From Bin80 sp965220935 (GTDB lineage Bacteria > Bacteroidota > Rhodothermia > Rhodothermales > Bin80), in the NCBI GenBank assembly GCA_965220935.1, contig OZ244857.1, forward strand, positions 2,542,001 through 2,606,000: DNA of 64,000 nt, given 5' to 3'. Positions 37,301 through 46,238 of this stretch are shown here, one piece after another. A program made the position numbers and the translations under genes. Each line of letters begins with the position of its first letter. Position 1 is the stretch's first letter. Under the pieces are notes generated by a model. That model worked only from the letters and a program-made list of their open reading frames with translations, was not told the origin of the DNA and made no database searches.

Positions 37301-38226
37301 CCCGTTCCCGCAGCGTTGATGGCCCCCACTCGGTACTGGCGCGTGGTACTGAGCGTCTGCGACGTGTGGGCATAGGTCACCGCATCATTACCCGTATCGG
37401 CAATCACGTCGGTCCAGTTACTGCCCCTGTCAGTAGATTGCTGGATCTGGTAGCCCGTGATCGGACTACACGGGTCACTGGCCGGAGCCGTCCAAGATAA
37501 CGTGAAGGTACTCATGCCATCGTCGGTGGCCGAGAGCGCCGTCGGTGCAATCGGTGCAGTCACATCGCCCGTCAAGACGTAGACTTCGTCGGATAAATCG
37601 CTGTGATAAGTAACTGACGGGCGTGCGGTATAAATCCCGTCAACTCGGAACCCGTAGCATGTATCGGTCTGCAGGCCAGTACGTAAAAAAGAACTCGCTG
37701 CAGAATTTCCACTTCGTTCCCATGAATCCCCACCATTGGTGGTCGCGAAGATTCGGTACGTGCGTACAAATGCTGCTGGAGGAAGATCCGTCGCCGCCGT
37801 CCATGAAACCTCAACGGAGTTGCCCGATTGCCTGGTCGCTGTGATCCCCGTAGGGATGCCCCATCCACTGGATGTAGCCGCGGTCACACGGACGACCTCC
37901 GAAGGCGCGCTGACTTCATTCTTGGTGTTGGTCACTTTGACGCGGTAGTAGAACGTCTCCCCTGGAGTAAGTTGATTACTCCTGTGAATAAACTCAGTAC
38001 TAAATTGCAAATCAATCTCCCCCAACTCCGACCAGTTGATGTTGTCAGAAGACCACTCAACGGTGTATTGTTTGAAGCCTGCCTCGTTCAAGTTTCTACG
38101 GTCTGTAGGCGCGACCCACCCCAGACGATGTTGATGAATCCCATCGGCGGTGACCCGCAAACCTTCAACTGGATAGAGGGCGATGGCGCGGGTCGCGGCT
38201 GAGACCACATCCGACCAAAGCCCCAA
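34303..38226 (-). CDS. Giant fibronectin type III surface protein, main part
   Basis: This 1307-residue part begins inside an FN3 domain. It has about ten FN3 repeats (type motif APTSLTATADGSTTINLSWT, GYQIESSPTG, TYAHTGLSAGTTVHYRVSAI), then two He_PIG/Ig-like domains (LPLGLSFDESTRTIGGTP and LPNGLRYDAPTRTIYGTP), and a Por/T9SS type-A-like sorting domain (SSYPNPFTHSTRIVFDLPWP to the end). It is secreted and probably displayed. The signal peptide and first FN3 are in the two upstream frames. A one-base loss in GGGG near 38218 (DGWG-LWSDVVSAAT) separates this part from the middle part, and a G18 tract separates that from the signal peptide. The internal Met start given here is therefore probably not the biological one. 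Confidence 0.8.
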   Translation of the reverse strand: MGLWSDVVSAATRAIALYPVEGLRVTADGIHQHRLGWVAPTDRRNLNEAGFKQYTVEWSSDNINWSELGEIDLQFSTEFIHRSNQLTPGETFYYRVKVTNTKNEVSAPSEVVRVTAATSSGWGIPTGITATRQSGNSVEVSWTAATDLPPAAFVRTYRIFATTNGGDSWERSGNSAASSFLRTGLQTDTCYGFRVDGIYTARPSVTYHSDLSDEVYVLTGDVTAPIAPTALSATDDGMSTFTLSWTAPASDPCSPITGYQIQQSTDRGSNWTDVIADTGNDAVTYAHTSQTLSTTRQYRVGAINAAGTGVWSNVVRAGPAIRPAAPTGLIATAPDRTSHDLSWTAPADDGGAPITGYQVEASPTGNPGSFSVVLPASFRIVVPGFSRPVSPRTTAYYRVRANNSAGLGAPSNVASATTEPISAPAAPTSLTATADGSTTINLSWTAPTNTGGAAITGYQIESSPTGTGDSWTNLVDNTRLTTTTYAHTGLSGGTTVHYRVSAINSAGPGIASQTASATTAVTAPDAPTSLTVTADGQTTINLSWTAPTSTGGAAITGYQIESSPTGDSWTNLVDNTGLTTTTYAHTGLAAGTTVHYRVSAINSEGPGAASNSASATTVITAPAAPTSLTATADGQTIINLSWTAPTNTGGAAITGYQIESSPTGDSWTNLVDNTGLTTTTYAHTGLSAGTTVHYRVSAINSEGPGAASNSASATTSTSIVITAPAAPTSLTATADGSTTINLSWTAPTNTGGAAITGYQIESSPTGDSWTNLVDNTGLTTTTYAHTGLSANTTVHYRVSAINSEGPGAASNSASATTSTPTAITAPAAPTSLTATADGSTTINLSWTAPTNTGGAAITGYQIESSPTGDTWTNLVDNTGLTTTTYAHTGLSAGTTVHYRVSAINSEGPGAASNSASATTVITAPAAPTSLTATADGSTTINLSWTAPTNTGGAAITGYQIEVSPTGTDNWTDLEGNTASTVVTYAHTGLSANTTVHYRVSAINSAGTGLPSLIASATTEAVLALTFVATIASQRYPAGVVISDLTLPTASGGVMPYAYRLSPETLPLGLSFDESTRTIGGTPTLVTAAQDFTWTVTDAVGTTSTMEFTLEIYGITFRANVENQSYDRGALIDPLVLPEVTGAEDPIQYTLTLLSLPNGLRYDAPTRTIYGTPVQVTPPVELTYRAVDANGAQDSLKFGIEVVSPVHREAEQGLPQELIVHSSYPNPFTHSTRIVFDLPWPAQVQVNVMDITGRRVYTQPVAHLSSGTNQAIELRDLTLPAGVYLYQMTVTSPEGHASVHVGHLMRLR
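35210..36960 (-). repeat. Near-identical tandem FN3 units
   Basis: At least six units of about 294-306 bp, each one FN3 domain, follow one another with long stretches of identical DNA. For example, the stretch at 35633-35760 recurs at 35939-36066. Identity at the DNA level, including silent positions, points to recent duplication or conversion and makes the domain number prone to change. Confidence 0.85.
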
Positions 38227-38609
38227 CCGTCTGCGTCACGATTACGGATCCGGATATAATAAGTGGTGCCAGGAGGATCAACATTATCAACCTGATAACG
38301 ATGGCTACCACCTGGAAATGGAAATGAAGAGTTGAGTGACCAGCTTAATCCATCTTTAGAGTCCTCTATTTCGAATTCCGTGATGGGTTTACCAGGCTCG
38401 GCTTGGGGCATCCAGGATATGGTGAAGCAGTTCCATACCGTACAATCAGCTCTAGATCCGCCGGGCACAACGGTCACGTTTGTGGGTTTTCTGGGCGTTC
38501 GTTTGTTTGCAGTAGAAGACGCTTCGTCATCTGTGCTGCCACTGAAAAAAGGATCAGCGTCACGGTACAGCTCCGCATCGGATACGCTCAACTGCGCTCC
38601 CGTGATCAC
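38088..38609 (-). CDS. FN3 surface protein, N-terminal FN3 part (separate frame)
   Basis: 174 codons that read ITGAQLSVSDAELYRDADPF, a Ser/Thr-rich linker (STDDEASSTANKRTPRKP), then an FN3 domain (WNCFTISWMPQAEPGKPITE ... TTYYIRIRNRDADGWG). The FN3 domain runs directly into the main part's frame (GLWSDVVSAAT) by a one-base shift near 38218. Upstream it joins the signal-peptide frame across the G tract if the tract has one more base or two fewer. It is not an independent gene, having no plausible start of its own. Confidence 0.75.
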   Translation of the reverse strand: MITGAQLSVSDAELYRDADPFFSGSTDDEASSTANKRTPRKPTNVTVVPGGSRADCTVWNCFTISWMPQAEPGKPITEFEIEDSKDGLSWSLNSSFPFPGGSHRYQVDNVDPPGTTYYIRIRNRDADGWGFGRMWSQPRPAPSPSIQLKVCGSPPMGFINIVWGGSRLQTVET

Positions 38610-38776
38610 GGATTGGCTAAAAAATGGGGGGGGGGGGGGGGGGATTTTGAATCGTTTAACTCCGCACCATGAATACCGAATTCCGTCTCCATGATCGCAT
38701 GGATCTGCGCATACGCAAACCCAGATGGGACACCAACAATCATTGTCAACAACAAAGCAATGCGAGTCATAAACAT
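38606..38776 (-). CDS. FN3 surface protein, signal-peptide leader (separate frame)
   Basis: From Met at 38776 or 38770 this reads MFMTRIALLLTMIVGVPSGF and AYAQ, a classical signal peptide. It then gives METEFGIHGAELNDSK and a Ser-Pro run encoded by the C tract, and ends at a TGA just after it (HFLANP). With a different tract length it continues into the FN3 frame (PFFSQSVITGAQLSVSD). In the assembled state the product is a ~57-residue truncated leader, that is, an OFF phase. Confidence 0.75.
   Translation of the reverse strand: MFMTRIALLLTMIVGVPSGFAYAQIHAIMETEFGIHGAELNDSKSPPPPPHFLANP
38626..38643. repeat. 18-nt poly-G tract (candidate phase switch)
   Basis: Eighteen G on the plus strand, read as C18 in the gene. 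It is the longest homopolymer in the window. G19 or G16 would join the signal peptide to the FN3 frame, while G18 and G17 do not. Long mononucleotide tracts in the 5' part of surface-protein genes are a well-known basis of slipped-strand phase variation. Confidence 0.85.
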
Positions 38777-38999
38777 TTTCGTAAAATTAAAATGAACAGA
38801 ATCAAACGAACCGAACCAGATCAATAAAACAAAATAAATTTTTCAAGGATACGCCCCATAATGTTAACGGTTCAATCCATTTGCGTTAAAGGAATTGATT
38901 GTTCTACCAACACTTCCCCTTTTGAGTTTTCTGAATATACGATAGTTTTCAAGAAGCAAGTTTTGTTGGTCTATGAACGGCATCTTCGTAAAAATACAT
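38777..38999. other. Leader of the FN3 gene
   Basis: A/T-rich, no gene. It holds the promoter region of the minus-strand FN3 gene and ends at the ISNCY-like insertion with its ACAT flank. Confidence 0.4.
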
Positions 39000-39249
39000 A
39001 GTGCCTGACAATAAACTCTAATTCTGGGGTAGCATAGGATCGCAAGGGCTATATTTTACAAGTACTTACCGATAGTTTGCTTGTTCATTTTGCGGTTATT
39101 TTAGGCGTTGAAGATTTTTCATGAAAAATTCGAAACTTTTCCTGTGGCGGTGGATATCACTGTATTTATAGAACTTTTCTGGGGGTTTTCTTTCTGAATT
39201 GATCAAGATTTGAAAAATCTTCACCGTTCATTTAATCACATCATTGACC

Positions 39250-40620
39250 ATGCGCGCACTGTTTGACACTGAACCGACACTGGGGATGAACTCCATTGAG
39301 GATCTTTTCGTAGATCCTCATTCCAGAGACGACACGTCCCAAATCATCTTGGCATTGCAGTCCATCTGGATGGCCACAGATCTACGGGATCGGATTGTCA
39401 TGTACCTGCAAGAGGCGATCGGAGAGAACACAGATCAAAACACCGGGGTTGACGTACTGGCGCATCTTTGTCTTGGCCGTCTTCAAGTTTGGCCTGAATT
39501 GCGATTTTGACCGATTGACATTTCAGGTCAACTCGAATGTGCTAATGCGCACCTTATTACAAAATGATACGAGTGATTTTGGTCATGAGTCCTTGTATCG
39601 TGTGCAGACGATGATCAACAATGTAAGTCTGATCACCGATGACATTTGGTCCACCCTCAATCGGATGATCGTTGATCATGGGTTAGAGGTCTTTGGGGTT
39701 GCACCTGATGCGCCTTTGGAAGCGCGGACGGATTCGTATGTGGTGGAACCCCATGATGTGCGGTTATTACGCGATTCAATCATCCTGGCCATGCAGCTTG
39801 GGCCTGGGAGGCCTTCAATTTGGGGGCGTACGACACTGGCGTCAGTTAAAGCATTTGATCATTACGGTTAACAATGCCTATTTGGAGATCAACACCACCA
39901 AGAAGCGTGAGACGAATCCAGAGCTGGTCTTAACCTTGATTTGTTACTATCGGATTCAGAAGTGTATTCTGGTCTTGGATAAGATCAAAGAACTTGACCC
40001 AAGTTCAAGTCGGATTGCGCCATTAGAAAAGGCGATTGAGCAGTTCAATCGGTTGGTAGATTTGGTTCATGTGATAGAGGGGGAAAAGATTCCCAATGCA
40101 GAGAAGTTATTATCGCCGAGCATACGCGTTGGATTGTCAAGGGGAAGGCCATGCCCAATCAGGTGGAATTGGGGGTTCCCGTCGCGATCACCCAATGTCA
40201 ACATGGCTTGATTCTGGGATGGGAGATCATATGGACGCAATCAGATGTAGATATGACCATTGAGATCGCCACCAAGTATAGGACAGAGTTTGAAAATCTT
40301 GGATCCATGAGTTTTGATCGCCTCAGAATTTTGAGGCATTAAGCGCTCTGGATATAGAGGTTATTCTTCCCAAAAAGGGCTATAAGAACAAGATAGAGCT
40401 CGAACGAGAATCGGCGGAAGAGTTTCGGCGAAAACGTCGGCAGCATGCGCAGATTGAGTCCTGTATCAACTCTGGCATGGTGGTGCACGTATTCGCACCA
40501 AAGGAGGTAAGGCGGGGTTTGTGCGAAGCATCGGTGCAAGTGTGGTCGCCACGAATTTGTGCCGAATCGGGAAGGTGTTAATGGCCCGACACCGAGAGTC
40601 GTTTCGCCAAGCGGCGTAAA
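39250..40620 (+). pseudogene. ISNCY-like transposase, decayed copy 2
   Basis: It starts MRALFDTEPTLGMNSIEDLF and aligns with copy 1 to KVLMARHRESFRQAA at about 40617. A loss near 39440 breaks the frame (DQNTG instead of DQTTGRPG). Further losses remove residues at VDLVH(RR)VIEGEK, LL(SLHA)EHTRW, FDR(GFWSPQ)NFE and IN(SLEQ)HGG. The deletion in FDRGFW removes part of a catalytic motif. The gene is dead. Confidence 0.85.
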
Positions 40621-40848
40621 AGTCTGAGTCACAAAAAAAAATACTCCACCATTGGAGGTGGAAAAGGTGCGTCCGTGCGGCAAAGATTTCAACCCAAATT
40701 GATGCTCTGCGCACTGAATTTGGATCAAATATAGGTGAGGTGTACAGATCGGTGAAATAGATCAAAATTTTTGAGACTAAAATCGGAGAGTCTGCCTAGC
40801 AGTTAATAAAAAATTTCGTATATTAAGCCCCCGCAAAAAATTGTGACA

Positions 40849-40868
40849 CCCCAAAGTAGGGGTTTTTT
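40849..40868 (+). terminator. Terminator at the 3' end of ISNCY-like copy 2
   Basis: CCCC-AAAGTA-GGGG followed by six T, immediately inside the right tip of the element. Confidence 0.6.
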
Positions 40869-40882
40869 GTCAGGCACTACAT

Positions 40883-41211
40883 ATAATCATAAGGACCCTA
40901 TCAGCAGAATCGTTAACACATCTCAGAGAGTATTCTCTAATTTAGGTTTTCCCAAGAGGATCTATGAATTCTAAGTCAGCGTACACGGCAATTTTTCAAC
41001 TACAAATCTGCGTCAATAACATGTATTCTAAACCATCTTTGATCGCGGGCGCCTGAGCCATGCAAAGCTTCAATCGTATCAACCGTGTTTGATCATATAG
41101 GCGAAAAATGTGTAATATTAATGAAGAGGTTTTCATGTGACCTGTGGGACTCTACCTCCAAAGAAAACGATGCCAACTGCCTCTTATTAAGTGAATTACG
41201 CCTCAGCGATG
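40883..41211. other. Gene-free stretch before tRNA-Leu
   Basis: No gene or strong structure seen. It lies between an IS end and the 3' end of a minus-strand tRNA gene. Confidence 0.4.
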
Positions 41212-41295
41212 TACCGGGAGCGGGACTCGAACCCGCACGGCCTAGCGGCCAACGGATTTTAAGTCCGTTGCGTCTACCAATTCCGCCATCCCGGC
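41212..41295 (-). tRNA. tRNA-Leu (anticodon UAA)
   Basis: The minus strand starts GCCGGGATGGCGGAATTGGT. It has the D-loop GGTAGACGC, the anticodon stem-loop GGACTTAAAATCC with anticodon TAA, a class II variable arm (TTGGCCGCTAGGCC), and the T arm GCGGGTTCGAGTCCCGC. The acceptor GCCGGGA pairs with TCCCGGT, with A as the discriminator base. The long variable arm and the 84-nt length are right for tRNA-Leu. CCA is not encoded. Confidence 0.97.
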
Positions 41296-41338
41296 ATAGG
41301 GCGTGTGAACTATTTTATAAGGTTTTCGTTCCTGTGTA

Positions 41339-42103
41339 ATGAAAAAATTCAAGGAAATTTCTCGGCAATATGCTCATGATGTCTCATTAAAATCATATGT
41401 TCCTTATTCCAAACAACCTAGAGGGGCACTGGCTGTATTGTCTAATGGAGATTGGGTTTGCGGAGTTCAAATTGAAAATGCTTCCTACCCTCTTATGATC
41501 CCCGCCGTTACATCTGCGCTGGTCAGCGCGGCATCTGTTGGAAGAAAAGATGTTGTTGGGGTTGTTGTTAGCGGCAAAATAACTGAAGAGGAAAAAAGTA
41601 TCGTCATGCATCATGCACCCCTAGATCAATTAGACTCTGATATCCTTGGTCAGAGAGGATCTACTTATTGTTTGAAAGAGAAGCCTCTGATCATGTTCAA
41701 TCATCTCCCTAAGCCTTTAGATTCACAGAGCGGAATTCACCTAGCCCGAGAGGCTAGTCACCATGCCTATGTGCCAGAATCTGATTTCCCGGTCGGCGCA
41801 ATTGCTGTCACTGGTGATCACAAATATTTTCAAGGATCCAATATTGAATGTGGGGATTGGACAAAAATTCTCTGTGCAGAACGGGCTGCACTGGCAGCAG
41901 CAATTAGTGCGGGAGAAACCAATATCAAGCACATCTATGTTTCCTGCATAAAATCATTTGATGCCACTCCCTGTGGGGCCTGTAGGCAGGTGATTCATGA
42001 AGTCGCTCCCGAATCAACTATCTGGATGGATCGTGGTGAACACATGAGCGAAAATTTCCAGATTAATGATCTACTTCCTCATGCTTTCGTATTATCAATC
42101 TAA
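41339..42103 (+). CDS. cdd: Two-domain cytidine deaminase
   Basis: A 254-residue protein of two cytidine-deaminase folds, hydrolysing (deoxy)cytidine to (deoxy)uridine in pyrimidine salvage. The C-terminal domain (about 130-254) keeps the zinc site: CAE at 179-181 in ILCAERAALAAAISAG and PCGAC at 211-215. The N-terminal domain (about 1-115) has the fold's landmarks (VPYSKQPRGALAVLSNGDWV, GVQIENASYP), but the CAE position reads PAV and the PCxxC is absent, so it is structural. E. coli Cdd has the reverse order, with the active domain first. The start is 43 nt downstream of the tRNA gene's 5' end, on the other strand. Confidence 0.88.
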   Translation: MKKFKEISRQYAHDVSLKSYVPYSKQPRGALAVLSNGDWVCGVQIENASYPLMIPAVTSALVSAASVGRKDVVGVVVSGKITEEEKSIVMHHAPLDQLDSDILGQRGSTYCLKEKPLIMFNHLPKPLDSQSGIHLAREASHHAYVPESDFPVGAIAVTGDHKYFQGSNIECGDWTKILCAERAALAAAISAGETNIKHIYVSCIKSFDATPCGACRQVIHEVAPESTIWMDRGEHMSENFQINDLLPHAFVLSI

Positions 42104-42134
42104 CCTAAGAATTCTGACCTAATATCATCGGACT

Positions 42135-43859
42135 ATGACTCGTCACATCATTGCTTTAATTGTATTATGTTCATTTTCTTACGCGGCTTATCCTCAGCAA
42201 ACAGATAGCCCTGAAAAAACAAAGTACTGGATTTTCTTGAATGATAAACTTGATGCATCTGGAAAAACCACTCAGGTTGAGCGTACGTATTTGACAGATC
42301 AAGCGCAGTCTCGTCGTGCGCTACGCGGCGAATCAAGCCACGCCCAGAGATTTGCATGGCAAGACGCACCAATCTCTCAATTTTACGAGGACGACCTCTC
42401 TGAAAAAGGGTTCACAATCGAGCAGCGAAGCCGGTGGATGAATGCGGTCACCGCATATTTGAACGAACATGACGTTGAACAAATTCGTGAATTGCCCTAC
42501 GTGAAAGAACTACGTGCTGTTAAACACCTTGCGCCTCATGTTGAACCCTCAATCCCCATTTCTCCTGTCATTGCAGAGAAATCTTCTCAACGCTGCCCCT
42601 CAGCCAAGTATGGAGTATCTTGTAGACAGCTTGATATTGTGAATGCGATACCAGCGCTCGATCAAGGTATTAGTGGTAAGGGTGTCTTACTCGGATTTCT
42701 TGACACTAATTTTAATCAAAGCGATGGGGGTGAGCCATTTGATCATCCTTGGATGAGACATATTACTGATACTGGAAGGCTGAAGGAAGTTCGTGACTTC
42801 ACTCAGCGTGATTCATCTCAACCTTGCTTGGGCGAGAATCACCATGGACTAGATGTCGCATCCGTTGCGACGGGGTATTTTGAAGGTACAATCATCGGGC
42901 CTGGCCATGGTGCAACCATCTTCGCTGCGGTTACCGAGTGTGCTCCCTATGAACGCAACATTGAAGAAGATAACTTCATCGCTGGGATTGAATGGCTAGA
43001 GTCAGAAGGTACAGATGTCATTACATCTTCTTTAGGATATAAAGAGTTTGACACAGGTCAACGAAGCTATGACGACGATGAATTGGACGGAGATACTGGA
43101 CTCACCACAATTGCGATGGATTTGGCAACTCAACGTGGAGTCATCACTATTACTAGCACTGGGAATAGTGGACCCCGTCCACAAACCCTCGGCACCCCTG
43201 CAGATGGAGACTCGGTGATTAGTGTCGGCGGCGTTGATCCTAATAGAACTATAGTAGAATTCAGCAGTCGTGGTCCTACGGCCGATGGTCGTATCAAGCC
43301 AGATGTATCAGGCATGGCTGCGGGAGTAGTCGTTGCAACTGGTCGGGGATTGTTCGGTGCGAGCGGCACATCATTTTCAGCTCCAATGATTGCTGGAATC
43401 GTCACACAAATCCTTGAAGTCAATCCAAATTTAAAACCCAGAGAGGTTTGGCGGATTCTTACCTCTACTGCTAGTCAATCTGACGCCCCGGATAACAACT
43501 TGGGTTATGGAATCGTTAATGCTAATGCCGCAATACAAGCTGCTGAGGCTTTTGTAGTTAATCGCTCTGGCGAAGAACTCCCTGCTACTAATAAACTCAT
43601 CATTCATTCTCCATTTCCAAATCCATTTAACGACATGATTCATTTCACTATTGAATCATTTGAGCCTATTTCTCACGCTCAATTAAAAATTTATGATGTC
43701 TTAGGGCGGGAGATTGCAGTTGTTTATGAAGGCCCTGTCAGCACGGGAGGTTTCCCTGTTCAATTTGACGGGCATCATTTAACCCCAGGTGTCTATGCCT
43801 ATACGCTGGAGTTTGAAGGGCGTACACAGTCTGGAACGGTTACCCGCTTATCTTACTGA
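42135..43859 (+). CDS. Secreted subtilisin-like (S8) serine protease with Por-type sorting domain
   Basis: A 574-residue protein. A signal peptide (about 1-21, MTRHIIALIVLCSFSYAAYP) is followed by a pro-region to about 150. The catalytic triad is Asp190 in GVLLGFLDTNF, His237 in NHHGLDVASVATG and Ser413 in GASGTSFSAPMIAGIVTQIL. The oxyanion Asn region is GVITITSTGNSG. The C-terminus (about 490-574) is a Por/T9SS type-A-like sorting domain (HSPFPNPFNDMIHFTIESFE ... GVYAYTLEFEGRTQSGTVTR). It is predicted to be exported and cell-surface bound or released. It lies 31 nt after the cytidine deaminase and may share its transcript, though the functions are unrelated. Confidence 0.92.
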   Translation: MTRHIIALIVLCSFSYAAYPQQTDSPEKTKYWIFLNDKLDASGKTTQVERTYLTDQAQSRRALRGESSHAQRFAWQDAPISQFYEDDLSEKGFTIEQRSRWMNAVTAYLNEHDVEQIRELPYVKELRAVKHLAPHVEPSIPISPVIAEKSSQRCPSAKYGVSCRQLDIVNAIPALDQGISGKGVLLGFLDTNFNQSDGGEPFDHPWMRHITDTGRLKEVRDFTQRDSSQPCLGENHHGLDVASVATGYFEGTIIGPGHGATIFAAVTECAPYERNIEEDNFIAGIEWLESEGTDVITSSLGYKEFDTGQRSYDDDELDGDTGLTTIAMDLATQRGVITITSTGNSGPRPQTLGTPADGDSVISVGGVDPNRTIVEFSSRGPTADGRIKPDVSGMAAGVVVATGRGLFGASGTSFSAPMIAGIVTQILEVNPNLKPREVWRILTSTASQSDAPDNNLGYGIVNANAAIQAAEAFVVNRSGEELPATNKLIIHSPFPNPFNDMIHFTIESFEPISHAQLKIYDVLGREIAVVYEGPVSTGGFPVQFDGHHLTPGVYAYTLEFEGRTQSGTVTRLSY

Positions 43860-44090
43860 CTCTGTGATCATTTAGGATGAACATTCCATTCAGTGCCTGT
43901 TAGACTCCACACAATAAAATCCATCTTGAATTTCTCAAAGTCCATTGATTGATCATTTGGAATTGTCAATCCACATGAGATCACGTTTCTTTGGAGGCCC
44001 ATTAAAAGCCCCGAGAACGCGATGGCATGCCTTCAACTGATCATTTTGATTAATTGCTCTGTGATTGAAAGATCTAAGAGTTGAACAGAA
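43860..44090. other. Intergenic
   Basis: 231 bp without a gene. It must hold the promoter of the VWA membrane-protein gene. No defined motif is seen. Confidence 0.4.
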
Positions 44091-46175
44091 ATGATTGAAT
44101 TCAAAGTGAATGCTTGGCCCGTGCTTCTGTTGGTGGCACTCGCAGGCCTAATCACTTGGTATTCCTACCGACTGAGTTACCCAAAATTACAGGGGCGCTA
44201 TCGATGGTTACTTCCTGCTCTTCGTGGGCTTGCCCTATCATTGTTACTGATATTGCTCTTTGAGCCTGCCTTTCACCGAGATTCCACCTATACGAATCCA
44301 CCTCTACAAGCAGTGTTGATTGATGAGAGTCAGAGTATTGATATAGACCAACGACCTAACGAGTTACCCGAGATTAATGGGACAACCCGTTTCTTTGGAT
44401 TTGGAGGGCGCACCCGCCCCCTGGATCATCTCTCTGCCGCAAGAGATACCGCACCACGAACCGATATAGCTCACGCGCTCAACGAGGTTAAAAATACATT
44501 GCAGAATCAGAACCTGAGAAGTATCCTACTAATTTCTGATGGTCAGTACAATACAGGCAGGAATCCGATTTATGTAGCTACCGATTATGGAATTCCTATC
44601 CATACACTTATCATAGGGGATACACTCCAACAGCCCGATCTAGCGATTGCGCGAACGACAACGAATGAAATCGGCTTTGTAGGACAGGAAATTCCGCTTG
44701 ATGTGACTCTACACTTACAAGGATATACGAATCAAACCATTACCACTAGCCTCTATGTAGCAGATTCTCTGATCACATCTCAGACGCTCACAATCACCGA
44801 AGGAGAATCAACGGTTTCTCTTCAATTCATCCCGCATAAAGAAGGATTGTACCAATATCAACTCATCACAACAGAACTTGAAAATGAATCTGTGACACAA
44901 AATAATCGCACCACTTTCACGGTTCGGATTCTGAAGCGTCAGCAGACCATCTGCCTCATTGGCGCAGCTCCCCACCCTGATTTGACTGCAATGCGTAACA
45001 TTTTATCTCGTGATGAGATGCGCGAGGTTCAGAGTTACGTTCAGATGCAAACTGGGCGATTTTACGAAGAAAATTTTATTGATTCACTTGAAGAGTGTGA
45101 CGCTATCATATTAATTGGGTACCCTGGCAATGAAGCCGACAATACTTCTATCGGCGCTGTAGTTCGTGCCGCCGAATCTGGAATGCCATTACTTTTCATG
45201 CTTACCCGTAAGACCGATCTACTGCGACTACAAACCATGCTTGGAGACGTGTTGCCAGCGCAACCCAGAGAAACCAACGTCCTTTATGATGAAGCAATGA
45301 TGGAACTAACACCATCGGGCACAAGAGATCCTCTACTGTCGATCCGGGGTTTTTCATGGGAACGATTGCCACCATTAATCTCCACCACGGGGCGCTGGTC
45401 TGTTAGTTCTGATAGTCGCATCCTTGGTCAGGCAAATCTAAGAGGAATCCCCACAAAGGAGCCCTTATTTGTGATTCGAAGCCGCGGTGGACATCGGACT
45501 GCTGCTATTCTGGGGTCTGGTACTTGGAGGTGGAAAAATAGCAACGATAACTCCGGCGAGAATTCAAATATTTGGCCACTGTTAATCAATAATCTAATCC
45601 AATGGTTAACCACTCCAGAAGATGATCAACCTGTACGAATACAACCTGAACAGGTCGTATTTGATGGAAGCGAGCCAATCATGTTTACAGGGCAGGTGTA
45701 TGACGAAAGCCTCAACCCCATCCCTGATGCAATTGTCACTCTTGAAGTCACTGCTCCCGACGGAGCAACATACCCCTACACTATGGATAATGTGGGCAAT
45801 GGTAGATTTGCTCTCCGCGTTAATTCACTACCAGAGGGCGCATATTCTTACTCCGCACAAGCAACGCGTATGGATGCTGCTCTTGGAACGGATACTGGTT
45901 CGTTCACCGTAGGGGAGATCAATATAGAATATCTCAACTTAACAAGCAATGAGACGCTGCTCCGACAGTTATCCTACCAATCCGGAGGACATTTTTTTAC
46001 AGACGCTTCACTGGGGTCACTAAATGAAATTCTCTCAGCCGATACCTTGTTCACATCTACATATCAAGCCCAGCGACTCGAAATTAGCCTACACCAAACC
46101 CCATGGATATTAGCCATAGTGGTTTTCTTGTTAGGGCTTGAATGGATATTGCGCAAAAGAAATGGCCTCGCATAG
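44091..46175 (+). CDS. VWA-like membrane protein
   Basis: A 694-residue protein. Two N-terminal helices (about 9-25 WPVLLLVALAGLITWYS and 42-62 LLPALRGLALSLLLILLFEP) precede a VWA-like domain (AVLIDESQSIDI, where the MIDAS is DESQS; DIAHALNEV; SILLISDGQYNTG). Ig-like segments follow (EIPLDVTLHLQGYTNQTITT), then a glutamine-amidotransferase-like Rossmann region (DAIILIGYPGNEADNTSIGA), and a last helix near the C-terminus (WILAIVVFLLGLEWILRKR). Large proteins of this design are common in Bacteroidota-related genomes next to BatA/MoxR genes, but none is adjacent here. The role in the envelope is unknown. It is convergent with the TonB receptor. Confidence 0.75.
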   Translation: MIEFKVNAWPVLLLVALAGLITWYSYRLSYPKLQGRYRWLLPALRGLALSLLLILLFEPAFHRDSTYTNPPLQAVLIDESQSIDIDQRPNELPEINGTTRFFGFGGRTRPLDHLSAARDTAPRTDIAHALNEVKNTLQNQNLRSILLISDGQYNTGRNPIYVATDYGIPIHTLIIGDTLQQPDLAIARTTTNEIGFVGQEIPLDVTLHLQGYTNQTITTSLYVADSLITSQTLTITEGESTVSLQFIPHKEGLYQYQLITTELENESVTQNNRTTFTVRILKRQQTICLIGAAPHPDLTAMRNILSRDEMREVQSYVQMQTGRFYEENFIDSLEECDAIILIGYPGNEADNTSIGAVVRAAESGMPLLFMLTRKTDLLRLQTMLGDVLPAQPRETNVLYDEAMMELTPSGTRDPLLSIRGFSWERLPPLISTTGRWSVSSDSRILGQANLRGIPTKEPLFVIRSRGGHRTAAILGSGTWRWKNSNDNSGENSNIWPLLINNLIQWLTTPEDDQPVRIQPEQVVFDGSEPIMFTGQVYDESLNPIPDAIVTLEVTAPDGATYPYTMDNVGNGRFALRVNSLPEGAYSYSAQATRMDAALGTDTGSFTVGEINIEYLNLTSNETLLRQLSYQSGGHFFTDASLGSLNEILSADTLFTSTYQAQRLEISLHQTPWILAIVVFLLGLEWILRKRNGLA

Positions 46176-46238
46176 GTCAATATCAGATTTTTTGTTTGGT
46201 TAATAGCCTGAATATTGGTCAGAGCGGCCATTAAAAAC

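Larger units (their letters stand above)
39000..40878 (+). mobile_element. ISNCY-like element copy 2
   Basis: AGTGCCTGACA at 39000 and TGTCAGGCACT ending at 40878, flanked by ACAT on both sides (38996-38999, 40879-40882). At about 1.88 kb it is roughly 70 bp shorter than copy 1 because of many small deletions in the transposase. Confidence 0.88.

Noticed and set aside
41085..41339. Open frame overlapping the tRNA-Leu gene
   Set aside because: It is mostly the antisense of the tRNA (reading PGAGLEPARPSGQRILSPLR), a common false call.
44091..46175. Linking the VWA membrane protein at 44 kb with the signalling cluster at 50 kb
   Set aside because: It is separated by a TonB receptor on the opposite strand and a gene-free stretch, and it has no MotB-like helix or proper MIDAS match to the cluster's VWA protein.
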